This document shows positions 15,294 to 23,239 of a DNA stretch of 32,436 nucleotides, piece by piece. Below the pieces are notes generated by a model. The model saw only the letters and a list, made by a program, of their open reading frames with translations, did no database searches and was not told where the DNA came from. A program made the position numbers and the translations under genes. The first letter of the stretch is position 1. Every line of letters starts with the position of its first letter. The stretch comes from Alphaproteobacteria bacterium (GTDB taxonomy: Bacteria; Pseudomonadota; Alphaproteobacteria; Acetobacterales; Acetobacteraceae), in the NCBI GenBank assembly GCA_016869715.1, contig VGDM01000025.1, forward strand, positions 1 through 32,436, in the 5' to 3' direction.

Positions 15294-16798
15294 TGGCCGG
15301 ACCACGCATTGCCCTTTTGGGCTTTTCCATTGAATGCAACCGCTTTGCGCCGGCAGCAACCTTGCGGGATTTTGAAACGCGCTGCCTGATTGCGGGTGAT
15401 ACCATTGTGGCCGATGCACGTTCCGCCGCCCCGGCTGCCTTGGGTGAAATGCCGGGCTTTGTCACCGCCATGGATGCCAGCGGCGCTTGGGGACCCTGCC
15501 CCATTCTGCTCGCCATGGCGGAACCCAATGGCCCGGTGGAGCAAAGCGTTTTCGATGGTTTCATGCAGCAATGGCGCGAAGGGCTGACCGCGCTGAAAGG
15601 CCGCGTGGATGGCGTTTATTGCGTACTGCATGGCGCGGGCCTCGCCACCGCTGATCTTGACCCGGAAGGCAGTTTGCAGGCGCTGATTCGCCACATATTG
15701 GGCGAAGTGCCGCTTGTGTGTTCCTATGATCTGCACGCGAATGTATCAGATCGCATGGTGGCGCTAACGGATGCCTTTGTCGGCTATCGCACCAATCCGC
15801 ATTTGGATATGCGCGAACGCGGTGCAGAAAGTGCTGTTCTGATGCGTCGGCTTTTGGCCGGTGAGCGTTTCCATCGCGCTTTCCGCCGCTTGCCGATTGT
15901 GGCCCCCACCGTTTCCATGCTGACCGCACAAGGTCCCTATGCTGAGGTTATCAACCTCGGCCAGGAATGGGCGGCGCAGGATCAACGCATTGCCAATGTC
16001 TCCATCATGGGCGGCTTTGCCTATGGCGATACGCCTTTCAATGGCATGGCAGTGATCATCACCGCGACGGATCAGGCGGCAGCGGAAGCGCTGGTCGATC
16101 GGCTGGCGGCGGCCATTTGGGAAAGGCGCGGGCGTTTCATCGCCAATCTGACCAGCCTGGAAGACGCGACGCAAAAGGCGCTGCACAGCCCTGTGCCGCT
16201 GGCTTTCGCCGATGTTGCCGATAATCCCGGTGGCGGCGGGCGCGGCAATACTATGTGGATTCTGGAAGCGCTTCATCGCGCCGGCGCGCAGGATTGTCTG
16301 GTGGGTGTGATCCATGACCCTGCCTTGGCAGCGGAAGCGCATAAACTTGGCAAGGGCGCGCGTTTCACGGCGCGTTTCAACCGCGATGTCGCCGCTGATG
16401 ATCCCTTCAGCAAGCCTTTTTGTGCGGCGGCGGAAGTGGTCGCGCTTTCCGATGGGCGAGTGACCGGGCGGCGCGGTATTTTCGCTGGCACTGCGATGAC
16501 TTTGGGTGCCACGGCAGCGCTGAAGATGGGCGGCATTACGGTCGTGGTGATTTCCATTCGCACGCAATGCGCCGATCCAGCGTTTTTTGAGCATCTCGGC
16601 CTGGATGTGGCAAAGGCACGCGCCGTTGTGGTGAAATCGCGCGGGCATTTCCGAGGCGGCTTTGATGAATTCTTCAAGCATGAACAGATTATCGAGGTTG
16701 ATTGCCCCGGCCTGACCTCGCCCATCCTGACGCGCTTTGATTGGAAGCACATGCCAAGACCTGTTCTGCCGATTGATAAGGAAGCGCGCTGGCCATGA
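15293..16798 (+). CDS. M81-family metallopeptidase (MlrC-like)
   Basis: A 501-residue member of the MlrC (microcystin LR degradation C) family. FSIECNRFAP lies near the N-terminus, CVLHGAG in the first third, then SYDLHANVSD and YRTNPHLDMRERG. Asp146, His148 and His170 have the spacing of the zinc ligands known for MlrC. DNPGGGGRGN marks the second domain (about 315). M81 proteins are common in proteobacteria that never meet microcystin, so the natural substrate is probably another amide or small peptide. It overlaps its upstream gene by 1 bp and its downstream gene by 4 bp, so the three are one translationally coupled operon. Confidence 0.9.
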   Translation: MAGPRIALLGFSIECNRFAPAATLRDFETRCLIAGDTIVADARSAAPAALGEMPGFVTAMDASGAWGPCPILLAMAEPNGPVEQSVFDGFMQQWREGLTALKGRVDGVYCVLHGAGLATADLDPEGSLQALIRHILGEVPLVCSYDLHANVSDRMVALTDAFVGYRTNPHLDMRERGAESAVLMRRLLAGERFHRAFRRLPIVAPTVSMLTAQGPYAEVINLGQEWAAQDQRIANVSIMGGFAYGDTPFNGMAVIITATDQAAAEALVDRLAAAIWERRGRFIANLTSLEDATQKALHSPVPLAFADVADNPGGGGRGNTMWILEALHRAGAQDCLVGVIHDPALAAEAHKLGKGARFTARFNRDVAADDPFSKPFCAAAEVVALSDGRVTGRRGIFAGTAMTLGATAALKMGGITVVVISIRTQCADPAFFEHLGLDVAKARAVVVKSRGHFRGGFDEFFKHEQIIEVDCPGLTSPILTRFDWKHMPRPVLPIDKEARWP

Positions 16799-17901
16799 AG
16801 CTGGATGATCTGCACACACCCTGCCTGGTGCTGGAACTCGGCATTTTGAAGCGTAATCTGGCGCGCATGGCTGATGCCGTGGCGCGGCATCCCGGCTTGA
16901 AGCTGCGCCCGCATATGAAAACCGCGAAAAGCCTGGCGGTGGCGGCTTTGGCCGCGCCGGATCACGGGCCAATCACCGTCAGCACGGTGGCCGAGGCACG
17001 GTATTTCGCTGGCGGCAGCTATCGTGATCAGATCTATGCGGTTGGCATCACGCCGCAAAAGCTGGACGCGATTGCGGCGCTAAACGCCCAGGGCAATGAC
17101 GTGAAGATCATCACCGATGATGCGGATATCGCCAGCGCCATCGCCGCCCATCCCGGTATTTTGCCGACATTGATCGAGGTTGATTGTGGCGAAGGTCGCG
17201 GCGGTATCGCGCCAGATTCGGAAAAGCTGACGGAAATCGCCCAAAATCTGGGGGCGAAATGCGCCGGCATCATGACACATGCCGGGCATTCCTATGCGGA
17301 ACGCAGCGAAGACGGCATGCGCAAAGTGGCGGAGGCCGAGCGCGCCGGTGCGGTGCTGGCGGCCGAGCGTTTGCGCAGCATGGGCATCACGCCGCGCGTT
17401 GTCTCGGCCGGGTCTTCGCCCACCGCGCTTTACGGGCAATCCATGGCGGGCATCACGGATATTCGCGCGGGTGTCTACATGTTCGGCGATTTGTTCCAGG
17501 GCCAGATCGGTACGCATGGTATGGAAGATATCGCCGTGACGGTGCTTTCCGCCGTCACCTCTCGCAAGCAGGAGCGCAATGCGGTGCTGATTGATGCGGG
17601 CGGGATTGCGCTTTCCAAGGATCGCAGCACCCAGACAGCGCCGCGCGATCTCGGCTTTGGCGTCATGCTGGACCGCCACGGCAAGTGGCGTTTTGGGGAG
17701 GCGATTTTGGCGCGCACCCATCAGGAACATGGCGAGGTGCGTGGCGCTAGCCCGTTGCCTTTCGCTGAGCTTCCCGTCGGCGCCCTGGTGCGCGTGGCGC
17801 CGAACCATACCTGCCTGACTGTCGCCGCGCATGACCGCTATTACGTGGTGGATGGCGGGGATGAGGTGATTGCCGTCTGGGATAGGGTGAATGGCTGGTA
17901 G
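16795..17901 (+). CDS. D-threonine aldolase / D-serine dehydratase-like PLP enzyme (fold type III)
   Basis: A 368-residue alanine-racemase-fold enzyme of the DSD1/D-threonine aldolase group. The first residues, LDDLHTPCLVLEL, are diagnostic. RPHMKTAKS carries the PLP Lys42. The barrel runs to about 240, with GIMTHAGHSY and VSAGSSPTA phosphate-binding segments. The C-terminal domain has PNHTCLT, whose His-x-Cys binds the metal in this family. It probably cleaves or dehydrates a beta-hydroxy-D-amino acid. Last gene of the coupled set, overlapping the M81 gene by 4 bp (ATGA). Which of the two reactions it runs cannot be read from the sequence. Confidence 0.87.
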   Translation: MKLDDLHTPCLVLELGILKRNLARMADAVARHPGLKLRPHMKTAKSLAVAALAAPDHGPITVSTVAEARYFAGGSYRDQIYAVGITPQKLDAIAALNAQGNDVKIITDDADIASAIAAHPGILPTLIEVDCGEGRGGIAPDSEKLTEIAQNLGAKCAGIMTHAGHSYAERSEDGMRKVAEAERAGAVLAAERLRSMGITPRVVSAGSSPTALYGQSMAGITDIRAGVYMFGDLFQGQIGTHGMEDIAVTVLSAVTSRKQERNAVLIDAGGIALSKDRSTQTAPRDLGFGVMLDRHGKWRFGEAILARTHQEHGEVRGASPLPFAELPVGALVRVAPNHTCLTVAAHDRYYVVDGGDEVIAVWDRVNGW

Positions 17902-17945
17902 GGTGCCCGCCTTGTCATGGAACTTTCACGTGCTTTAAACATTAT

Positions 17946-17961
17946 TTCCATTATACTGGAA
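17946..17961 (+). promoter_or_regulatory. Putative ArsR operator with embedded -10 box of the arsenic operon
   Basis: TTCCA (17946-17950) and TGGAA (17957-17961) form an inverted repeat that encloses TATACT (17952-17957), a good -10 hexamer. A transcription start 6-7 bp downstream would fall on the ATG at 17964, and no properly spaced ribosome site precedes that ATG, so the message may be leaderless. A clear -35 is not seen (TTTCAC at 17924 is too far). An operator overlapping the -10 fits ArsR-type repression. All of this is inference from the bases. Confidence 0.45.
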
Positions 17962-17963
17962 TC

Positions 17964-18761
17964 ATGGAAAATGAACACGCCGCCGCGGCCTTCGCCGCCT
18001 TGGGCCAGCCGACGCGCCTGGCCCTGATCCAAAACCTACAAAGCGCAGGGCCTGAGGGCCTGGCGGCAGGAGACATCGCCGAGGCACTTGGTGTGCCGCC
18101 CTCCACGCTTTCCTTCCATTTGCGTGCGCTGGAAGATGCCGGGCTGATCACGCCGCAGCGCCAAGGGCGCCAGGTGCTTTATGCCAGCGAACCTGCCGCC
18201 CTTGCCGCACTGGTGGGGTTTCTGGGTGGGACAACGGCGCCCATCACCGCCCCGCGCGCCATGCGGGTGCTGTTCCTCTGCACGCGCAATTCCGCGCGTT
18301 CCATCATGGCGGAAGCCATTCTGAACCGCATCGGTGCTGGGCGCTTCCGCGCCTATTCCGCCGGGTCGGAACCCGCGCCCGATGGGCCGATGCCAGAAGT
18401 GCTCGCGCAGCTGCAGGCGCTTGGGCATGATGTGGCGCCGTTGCGGTCCAAATCCTGGGAGGAATTCACCAGCACCGATGCGCCGCGCTTCGATTTCGTT
18501 ATCGCACTTTGCGATACGCTGGAAGGCCAGCGCTGCCCGGATTTTGGTGACACCATCACCAGCGCGGCCTGGCCCTTGCCGGACCCGGCGAAATTCTCGG
18601 GCGCTGGCGCCGAACGCGCGACGCTTTTGAACGAGCTTTACGCGGCGCTGCGGCGCCGGCTTGATATCTTCATCAGCCTTCCCTTTACCACGCTGGATCG
18701 CATGGCGTTGCAGGCGCGGGTTGAAGCGCTCGGCAATCCTATGGCGGGGGCACGGGCATGA
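17964..18761 (+). CDS. ArsR-type regulator fused to low-molecular-weight arsenate reductase ArsC
   Basis: A 265-residue fusion. Residues 1-90 are an ArsR/SmtB winged helix ([49 protein letters not shown]). Residues 98-265 are a thioredoxin-type ArsC of the low-molecular-weight tyrosine phosphatase fold, with the P-loop [12 protein letters not shown] (Cys106, Arg112) and the redox pair Cys183 and Cys191 in [11 protein letters not shown]. It reduces arsenate to arsenite. The ArsR half has no cysteine at all, so it cannot use the usual three-Cys arsenite site. The tail where related regulators carry a Cys pair reads GFLGGTTAP. First gene of the arsenic operon, overlapping the next by 4 bp. Confidence 0.92.
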   Translation: MENEHAAAAFAALGQPTRLALIQNLQSAGPEGLAAGDIAEALGVPPSTLSFHLRALEDAGLITPQRQGRQVLYASEPAALAALVGFLGGTTAPITAPRAMRVLFLCTRNSARSIMAEAILNRIGAGRFRAYSAGSEPAPDGPMPEVLAQLQALGHDVAPLRSKSWEEFTSTDAPRFDFVIALCDTLEGQRCPDFGDTITSAAWPLPDPAKFSGAGAERATLLNELYAALRRRLDIFISLPFTTLDRMALQARVEALGNPMAGARA

Positions 18762-19801
18762 GGGTTGGCATCAATGGCATGGGCCGCATTGGCAGGCTCG
18801 CCTTGCGCGCCGCTTTCGGCGCAGCGGAACGGGGTGAGGATGATCCGCGCCGCGCCAATCGGCTGGATATTGTGCATGTGAACGAGGTGAAGGGCGGCGC
18901 GGCAGCCACGGCGCATTTGCTCACTTTTGATAGCGTGCAGGGCCGTTGGCGCGCGCCCATCGCGGCGGAAGGCGCGGATGCTTTGCGCATCGCTGACAAG
19001 CGCATCGGCTTCACGGAATACGCGACGCCGGCAGCGATTCCCTGGGGTGATTTCGGCGTTGATTTGGTGCTGGAATGCAGCGGCAAATTCCTGACCGAGG
19101 CCACCCTGCGCGGGCATCTGGACCGCGGGGCGAAGCGCGTGATTGTCGCCGCACCGGTCAAGGAAGCCGCAGTCCTTAACACCGTGGTTGGCGTGAATGA
19201 TGCGCTTTATGATCCCGCGCGCCACCCGATTGTCACCGCCGCATCCTGCACCACCAATTGCCTCGCCCCCGTGGTGAAGGTGGTGCATGAGGCGATTGGA
19301 ATCAGGCATGGCCAGATCACCACCATCCATGACCCCACCAATACCAATGTGGTGGTGGATGCACCGCATAAGGATTTGCGCCGCGCACGTTCCGCCATGC
19401 TATCCTTGCAACCTACTACCACGGGCAGTGCGACGGCCATTGCGCTGATCTATCCGGAATTGAAGGGCAAGTTGAATGGCCATGCGGTGCGGGCGCCAGT
19501 GCTGAATGCTTCCCTCACCGATTGCGTGTTTGAATTGCAGCGCGCCACGAGCGCCGAGGAGTTGAACGCGCTGTTCCGCGCGGCTGCCGAAGGCCCGCTG
19601 GCCGGTATTCTGGGCTATGAGGAACGGCCCTTGGTTTCGGCCGATTATGCGCGGGATACGCGCAGTTCCATCATTGATGCGCCATCAACCCTGGTGACGG
19701 ATGGCACCATGGCAAAAATCTACGCCTGGTATGACAATGAAATGGGCTATGCCTGCCGCATGGTGGATCTGGCCTGTATCATGCAAGCGCGCGGCATCTG
19801 A
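18758..19801 (+). CDS. ArsJ-associated glyceraldehyde-3-phosphate dehydrogenase
   Basis: A 347-residue GAPDH. The Rossmann loop is [14 protein letters not shown] and the catalytic Cys164 is in [27 protein letters not shown] and the C-terminal WYDNEMGYA are the conserved phosphate-site and NAD-site blocks. Its position between arsRC and arsJ identifies it as the ArsJ partner. In characterised systems this enzyme uses arsenate in place of phosphate to make unstable 1-arseno-3-phosphoglycerate, which ArsJ exports. The glycolytic gapA would normally lie elsewhere with pgk. ATG overlaps the arsRC stop by 4 bp. Confidence 0.92.
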   Translation: MRVGINGMGRIGRLALRAAFGAAERGEDDPRRANRLDIVHVNEVKGGAAATAHLLTFDSVQGRWRAPIAAEGADALRIADKRIGFTEYATPAAIPWGDFGVDLVLECSGKFLTEATLRGHLDRGAKRVIVAAPVKEAAVLNTVVGVNDALYDPARHPIVTAASCTTNCLAPVVKVVHEAIGIRHGQITTIHDPTNTNVVVDAPHKDLRRARSAMLSLQPTTTGSATAIALIYPELKGKLNGHAVRAPVLNASLTDCVFELQRATSAEELNALFRAAAEGPLAGILGYEERPLVSADYARDTRSSIIDAPSTLVTDGTMAKIYAWYDNEMGYACRMVDLACIMQARGI

Positions 19802-19802
19802 T

Positions 19803-21017
19803 ATGCGCAACTACGCCATCGTCACTGCCGCCTATTGGGGCTTTACGCTGACCGATGGCGCCTTGCGCATGCTGGTGCTGCTCTATTTCCATAAGCTTGG
19901 CTATTCGCCATTCGCGCTGGCGTTTCTGTTCCTGCTGTATGAAGCGGCGGGTATTGGCGCCAATCTGATTGGCGGCTGGCTGGCGACACGCTTTGGCATT
20001 GCGCGCATGCTGGCGGTGGGGCTGGCCGCACAAATCGCAGGTTTCTTGATGCTGTCAGCGCTTTCACCAAGCTGGGTGCCGGCCATGGCGCTGGTTTGGG
20101 TCCTGGTCGCGCAAGGCATTTGCGGCATTGCGAAGGACATCACCAAAACCGCTTCCAAATCCGCGATCAAACTCACGGCGGGCGATGCCTCGGGCCGGTT
20201 GTTCCGCTGGGTCGCCTGGTTCACCGGCAGCAAGAACGCCATGAAGGGTGTCGGGTTTTTCCTGGGCGGTGTGTTGCTGGAAGCGCTTGGCTTTCAGGGC
20301 GCGCTTTGGTTGATGGCCGCGCTGCTTGCGATGGTGTTGCTGGGTGTTGTGGCATCCCTGCCGCCGATGATGGGTAAGGCCAAGGCGTCTGCCTCCATGC
20401 GCGAATTCATGGCGCGGGATCGCGGCGTCAATCTGCTGGCCGCAGCGCGTGTTTTGCTGTTTGGCGCACGCGATGTCTGGTTTGTCGTGGCGCTGCCCGT
20501 GTTTCTCTATTCTTCGGGCTGGGGCTTTGCCGCAGTGGGCGGCTTCCTCGCCATTTGGACGATTGGCTATGGGCTGGTGCAGGCAGCCGCACCTTCCCTG
20601 ATCCAGCGCAGCGCCGATGGGTTGAGTGCCGAGGTCCCAGCCGCGCGGCTATGGTGCCTTGCCCTTGCGGTGATACCGCCCGCACTGATGGCAGCATTAT
20701 GGTTGCAGGCGGGCCGTGCCGATCTGGTGCTGGTGGCGGGGCTTTTGGTTTTTGGCTTTGCTTTCGCGGTGAATTCCTCACTGCATTCCTACCTCATCCT
20801 GGCCTATGCCGGCTCCAAGAAAGCCGCCGAGGATGTCGGCTTCTACTACGCCGCCAATGCTGCCGGGCGCTTTGCCGGCACGTTGCTTTCGGGCCTGCTC
20901 TATCAAATGGCCGGCATTACCGGCGCCTTGGCGGGGGCGGCGGTGATGCTCTCGCTTTGCTGGGCCATCACGCTTGCCCTGCCGGCGAACCGCGCCGCTT
21001 GCGCGAAAGCGCACTGA
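19803..21017 (+). CDS. arsJ: Organoarsenical efflux permease ArsJ (MFS)
   Basis: A 404-residue major facilitator protein with about 12 hydrophobic segments. It starts MRNYAIVTAAYWGFTLTDGALRMLVLLYFHKLGYSP, a sequence typical of ArsJ. The conserved loop QGICGIAKDITKTASKSAIK (about 100-120) and RLFRWVAWFTGSKNAMKG follow, both characteristic of ArsJ rather than of general sugar or drug MFS proteins. It extrudes 1-arseno-3-phosphoglycerate made by the upstream GAPDH. The ATG at 19803 lies one base after the GAPDH stop, so the pair is tightly coupled. No arsB, acr3 or arsH is present, so this operon alone gives arsenite no visible exit. Confidence 0.92.
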   Translation: MRNYAIVTAAYWGFTLTDGALRMLVLLYFHKLGYSPFALAFLFLLYEAAGIGANLIGGWLATRFGIARMLAVGLAAQIAGFLMLSALSPSWVPAMALVWVLVAQGICGIAKDITKTASKSAIKLTAGDASGRLFRWVAWFTGSKNAMKGVGFFLGGVLLEALGFQGALWLMAALLAMVLLGVVASLPPMMGKAKASASMREFMARDRGVNLLAAARVLLFGARDVWFVVALPVFLYSSGWGFAAVGGFLAIWTIGYGLVQAAAPSLIQRSADGLSAEVPAARLWCLALAVIPPALMAALWLQAGRADLVLVAGLLVFGFAFAVNSSLHSYLILAYAGSKKAAEDVGFYYAANAAGRFAGTLLSGLLYQMAGITGALAGAAVMLSLCWAITLALPANRAACAKAH

Positions 21018-21053
21018 GCGCAAGACTTGGCGCCTGAAGAAAAGGGGGCCGCC

Positions 21054-22637
21054 ATGCTGAAACGTTCCGAATTTCTCGCAGGCTTCGGTGCAAGCCTGTT
21101 TGTGCTGACCCAAGGCGCCACGGCGCAGCCCCTGCCGGGCGGCGTGCTGCGCGTTGGCGTCAAACTCAGCCCCACTTCCATGGACCCGCAATTCCGCCTG
21201 GCAGGCGAACAGAATCTGCTGCGCGGTTGCCATGCGCGGCTGATTGGCATGACCCCGGATGGCAAACCAACCCCCGCCATCGCGCAATCCTGGCGCGCGG
21301 TCGGTGATGGCCGCGCCTGGGAAATCACGCTGAACCCAGCAGCGAAATTCAGCGATGGCCGCCCCATTACGGCGCAGGACGTGGCCTTTTCCATCCGGCG
21401 TATTCCGCGCCTGGAAGGCTCCGCCGGCGGCTATCAGATTTTTGTTCGCGCCATCAAAGATATCGAGAGTCTTGATGCGCAGCGCCTGCTGGTCAAAACG
21501 GAAGAACCCTACCCCTTCATGGCGGAGGATCTGACGGAAATCGCCATCGTCGCCGCATCACTCGGTGAGGATTTCAAGCCCGCGGATTTCAACGCCGGCA
21601 AGGCGCGGCTTTTCTCCGGCCCTTATACGCTGGTGGATTACCGCTTCGGCGAATTCGTCACCATGCGCCGCAACCCGCATTGGTTCGGCGCCAAGCCGGA
21701 ATTTGAAGAAGTGCAATTCCGCGTCATCCCGAATGATTCCGGGCGCATCGCTGCGCTGCTTTCGGGCGACGTGCAGGCAATAGATGAGGTCTCGATCCCC
21801 GACCTTGCACGCCTGCGCAGCAATACGGCGATTGATGTCTCCCAGATCGCGGGCATGCGCGTGATGTATGTGGCGCTTGATATGGACCGCGATATCTCTC
21901 CGCATATTCGCGATAATAACGGCCAGGCTATGACCAAGAATCCGCTCAAGGATGTGCGGGTCAGGCTGGCGCTATCGCATGCCATCAATCGCGCGGCGAT
22001 TGTGGATCGCGTCATGGAAAGCGCGGCGTCCGTCGCATCTGATGTGCTGCCGCCGGGTACGCCGGGAACCTCCCCACGGCTCAAGCCTGTGGCGTTTGAA
22101 CCGGATCGCGCGCGGCGCCTGCTGGCGGAAGCGGGCTATCCTAACGGGTTTCAAATCACCATCCACGCCACCAATGACCGCTACCCGAATGATGAAAAGG
22201 TCGCACAAGCCATCGCACAATTCTGGACGCGCATTGGCGTGAAGACGGAAGTACAAACCATGCCGAATGCAGCCTATTTCCCGGCTGCCGCGCGGCAGAC
22301 CTTCACAGTGATGGCTGCGCAATATGGCGCGGATAATATCAGCTATGCCTATCGCGCGCTGCTCCATACCTTCAACCGAGATGCCGGGCTTGGCACCGCC
22401 AATCGCACGCGCCATTCCAGCCCACGCGCCGATGCGCTGGTGGCAGAGGCGTTGAAGACCATGGATGAAACCAAACGGAATGAGCTTTTCGCCCAAGCGA
22501 CCGATATCGCGATTGGCGAGGAAGGGATCATGCTGATGATCTACTACCCGGCCTATGTCTATGCCGCGCGCAAGCCGGTTTCAGCCGTGCCCTACTACAA
22601 TGGCGCCTTCCTGCCACAAGGTTTGATCCGTCGCTGA
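21054..22637 (+). CDS. ABC transporter substrate-binding protein, family 5
   Basis: A 527-residue periplasmic binding protein of the peptide/nickel (SBP_bac_5) family. The signal peptide is MLKRSEFLAGFGASLFVLTQGATAQ. Family blocks include LRVGVKLSPTSMDPQF, WEITLNPAAKFSDGRPITAQDVAFSIRR and LKDVRVRLALSHAINRAAIVDRV. The ligand is probably a peptide or another small solute. No permease or ATPase genes accompany it, so it must work with a transporter encoded elsewhere or is a leftover. ATG 21054 is chosen because AAGAAAAGGGGG precedes it and the signal peptide starts there. A TTG at 21027 is less likely. It lies 37 bp after arsJ on the same strand, but a shared arsenic role is not supported. Confidence 0.9.
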   Translation: MLKRSEFLAGFGASLFVLTQGATAQPLPGGVLRVGVKLSPTSMDPQFRLAGEQNLLRGCHARLIGMTPDGKPTPAIAQSWRAVGDGRAWEITLNPAAKFSDGRPITAQDVAFSIRRIPRLEGSAGGYQIFVRAIKDIESLDAQRLLVKTEEPYPFMAEDLTEIAIVAASLGEDFKPADFNAGKARLFSGPYTLVDYRFGEFVTMRRNPHWFGAKPEFEEVQFRVIPNDSGRIAALLSGDVQAIDEVSIPDLARLRSNTAIDVSQIAGMRVMYVALDMDRDISPHIRDNNGQAMTKNPLKDVRVRLALSHAINRAAIVDRVMESAASVASDVLPPGTPGTSPRLKPVAFEPDRARRLLAEAGYPNGFQITIHATNDRYPNDEKVAQAIAQFWTRIGVKTEVQTMPNAAYFPAAARQTFTVMAAQYGADNISYAYRALLHTFNRDAGLGTANRTRHSSPRADALVAEALKTMDETKRNELFAQATDIAIGEEGIMLMIYYPAYVYAARKPVSAVPYYNGAFLPQGLIRR

Positions 22638-22643
22638 ATTGGC

Positions 22644-23135
22644 ATGAAAACACTTCTCGTCATTCACCATTCCATGACGGATGGCGCACGGCAGATGGCG
22701 CAGGCAGCACTTGAAGGCGCCATGGCTGAAGGCATTACCGCCGTTGGTGGCCTGCACGCCACCGAAGCGGTGCCAGAGGATTTGCTGGCCGCCGATGGCT
22801 ATATTTTCGCCACGCCTGAAAACCTAGCTAGCATGGCCGGCGTGATGAAGGATTTTTTTGATCGCTGCTATTACCCGTTGCTAGATGAAATCCAGGGCCG
22901 GCCCTATGCGATCATGATCTGCGCGGGGTCCGATGGCACGGGCGCTGCGCGGCAGATTGCGCGCATCGCCACAGGCTGGCGGCTGAAGCCCATTGCGGAG
23001 CCGCTGATTGTCATCACTGGCGCGCAAACGCCGGAAGCCATCGCTGCGCCCAAGATCATCAGGGCAGAAGACCTTTCGCTTTGTGAAGAGCTCGGCGCCG
23101 CTTTCGCCGCCGGGCTGGCTGCTGGAATTTTTTAG
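22644..23135 (+). CDS. Flavodoxin-like / NAD(P)H-dependent FMN-reductase-type protein
   Basis: A 163-residue alpha/beta protein. It starts KTLLVIHHSMTDGARQMAQAALEGA, where the HHSMTDG loop is the FMN phosphate-binding site of flavodoxin-fold proteins. GYIFATPENLASMAGVMKDFFDRCYYPL is the second family block, and AIMICAGSDGTGAARQI the third. It is probably a flavoprotein reductase; its electron partner is unknown. It follows the solute-binding protein gene by 6 bp, so the two are likely cotranscribed. The stop codon lies at the edge of a long inverted repeat. Confidence 0.82.
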   Translation: MKTLLVIHHSMTDGARQMAQAALEGAMAEGITAVGGLHATEAVPEDLLAADGYIFATPENLASMAGVMKDFFDRCYYPLLDEIQGRPYAIMICAGSDGTGAARQIARIATGWRLKPIAEPLIVITGAQTPEAIAAPKIIRAEDLSLCEELGAAFAAGLAAGIF

Positions 23136-23173
23136 TGCGTTTCCAGTTCACGTTAGTTCACCGGAAACGCACT
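23134..23173. terminator. Inverted repeat between convergent genes, possible bidirectional terminator
   Basis: AGTGCGTTTCC (23134-23144) pairs perfectly with GGAAACGCACT (23163-23173). The 18-nt loop holds two direct copies of AGTTCAC (23145-23151 and 23155-23161). It lies between the flavodoxin-like gene (+) and the Bug gene (-), where a terminator is expected. No U-tract follows on either strand, so it is not a classic intrinsic terminator and may be a dispersed repeat instead. Confidence 0.5.
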
Positions 23174-23239
23174 TAATCATTGTTGGGTCGCATTTTCCGA
23201 GTCGCCAAGTGATCTCACTTGGCTTGAAAATGCTCCAGA

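Noticed and set aside
15293..16798. Microcystin-degradation (mlr) cluster
   Set aside because: Only the M81 (mlrC-type) gene is present; mlrA, mlrB and mlrD are not seen, and M81 proteins are widespread.
15764..16972. 402-codon minus-strand open frame across the M81 gene
   Set aside because: Complement of a conserved metallopeptidase with no motif of its own.
18758..19801. Glycolytic gapA
   Set aside because: Position between arsRC and arsJ and tight overlaps point to the arsenic role.
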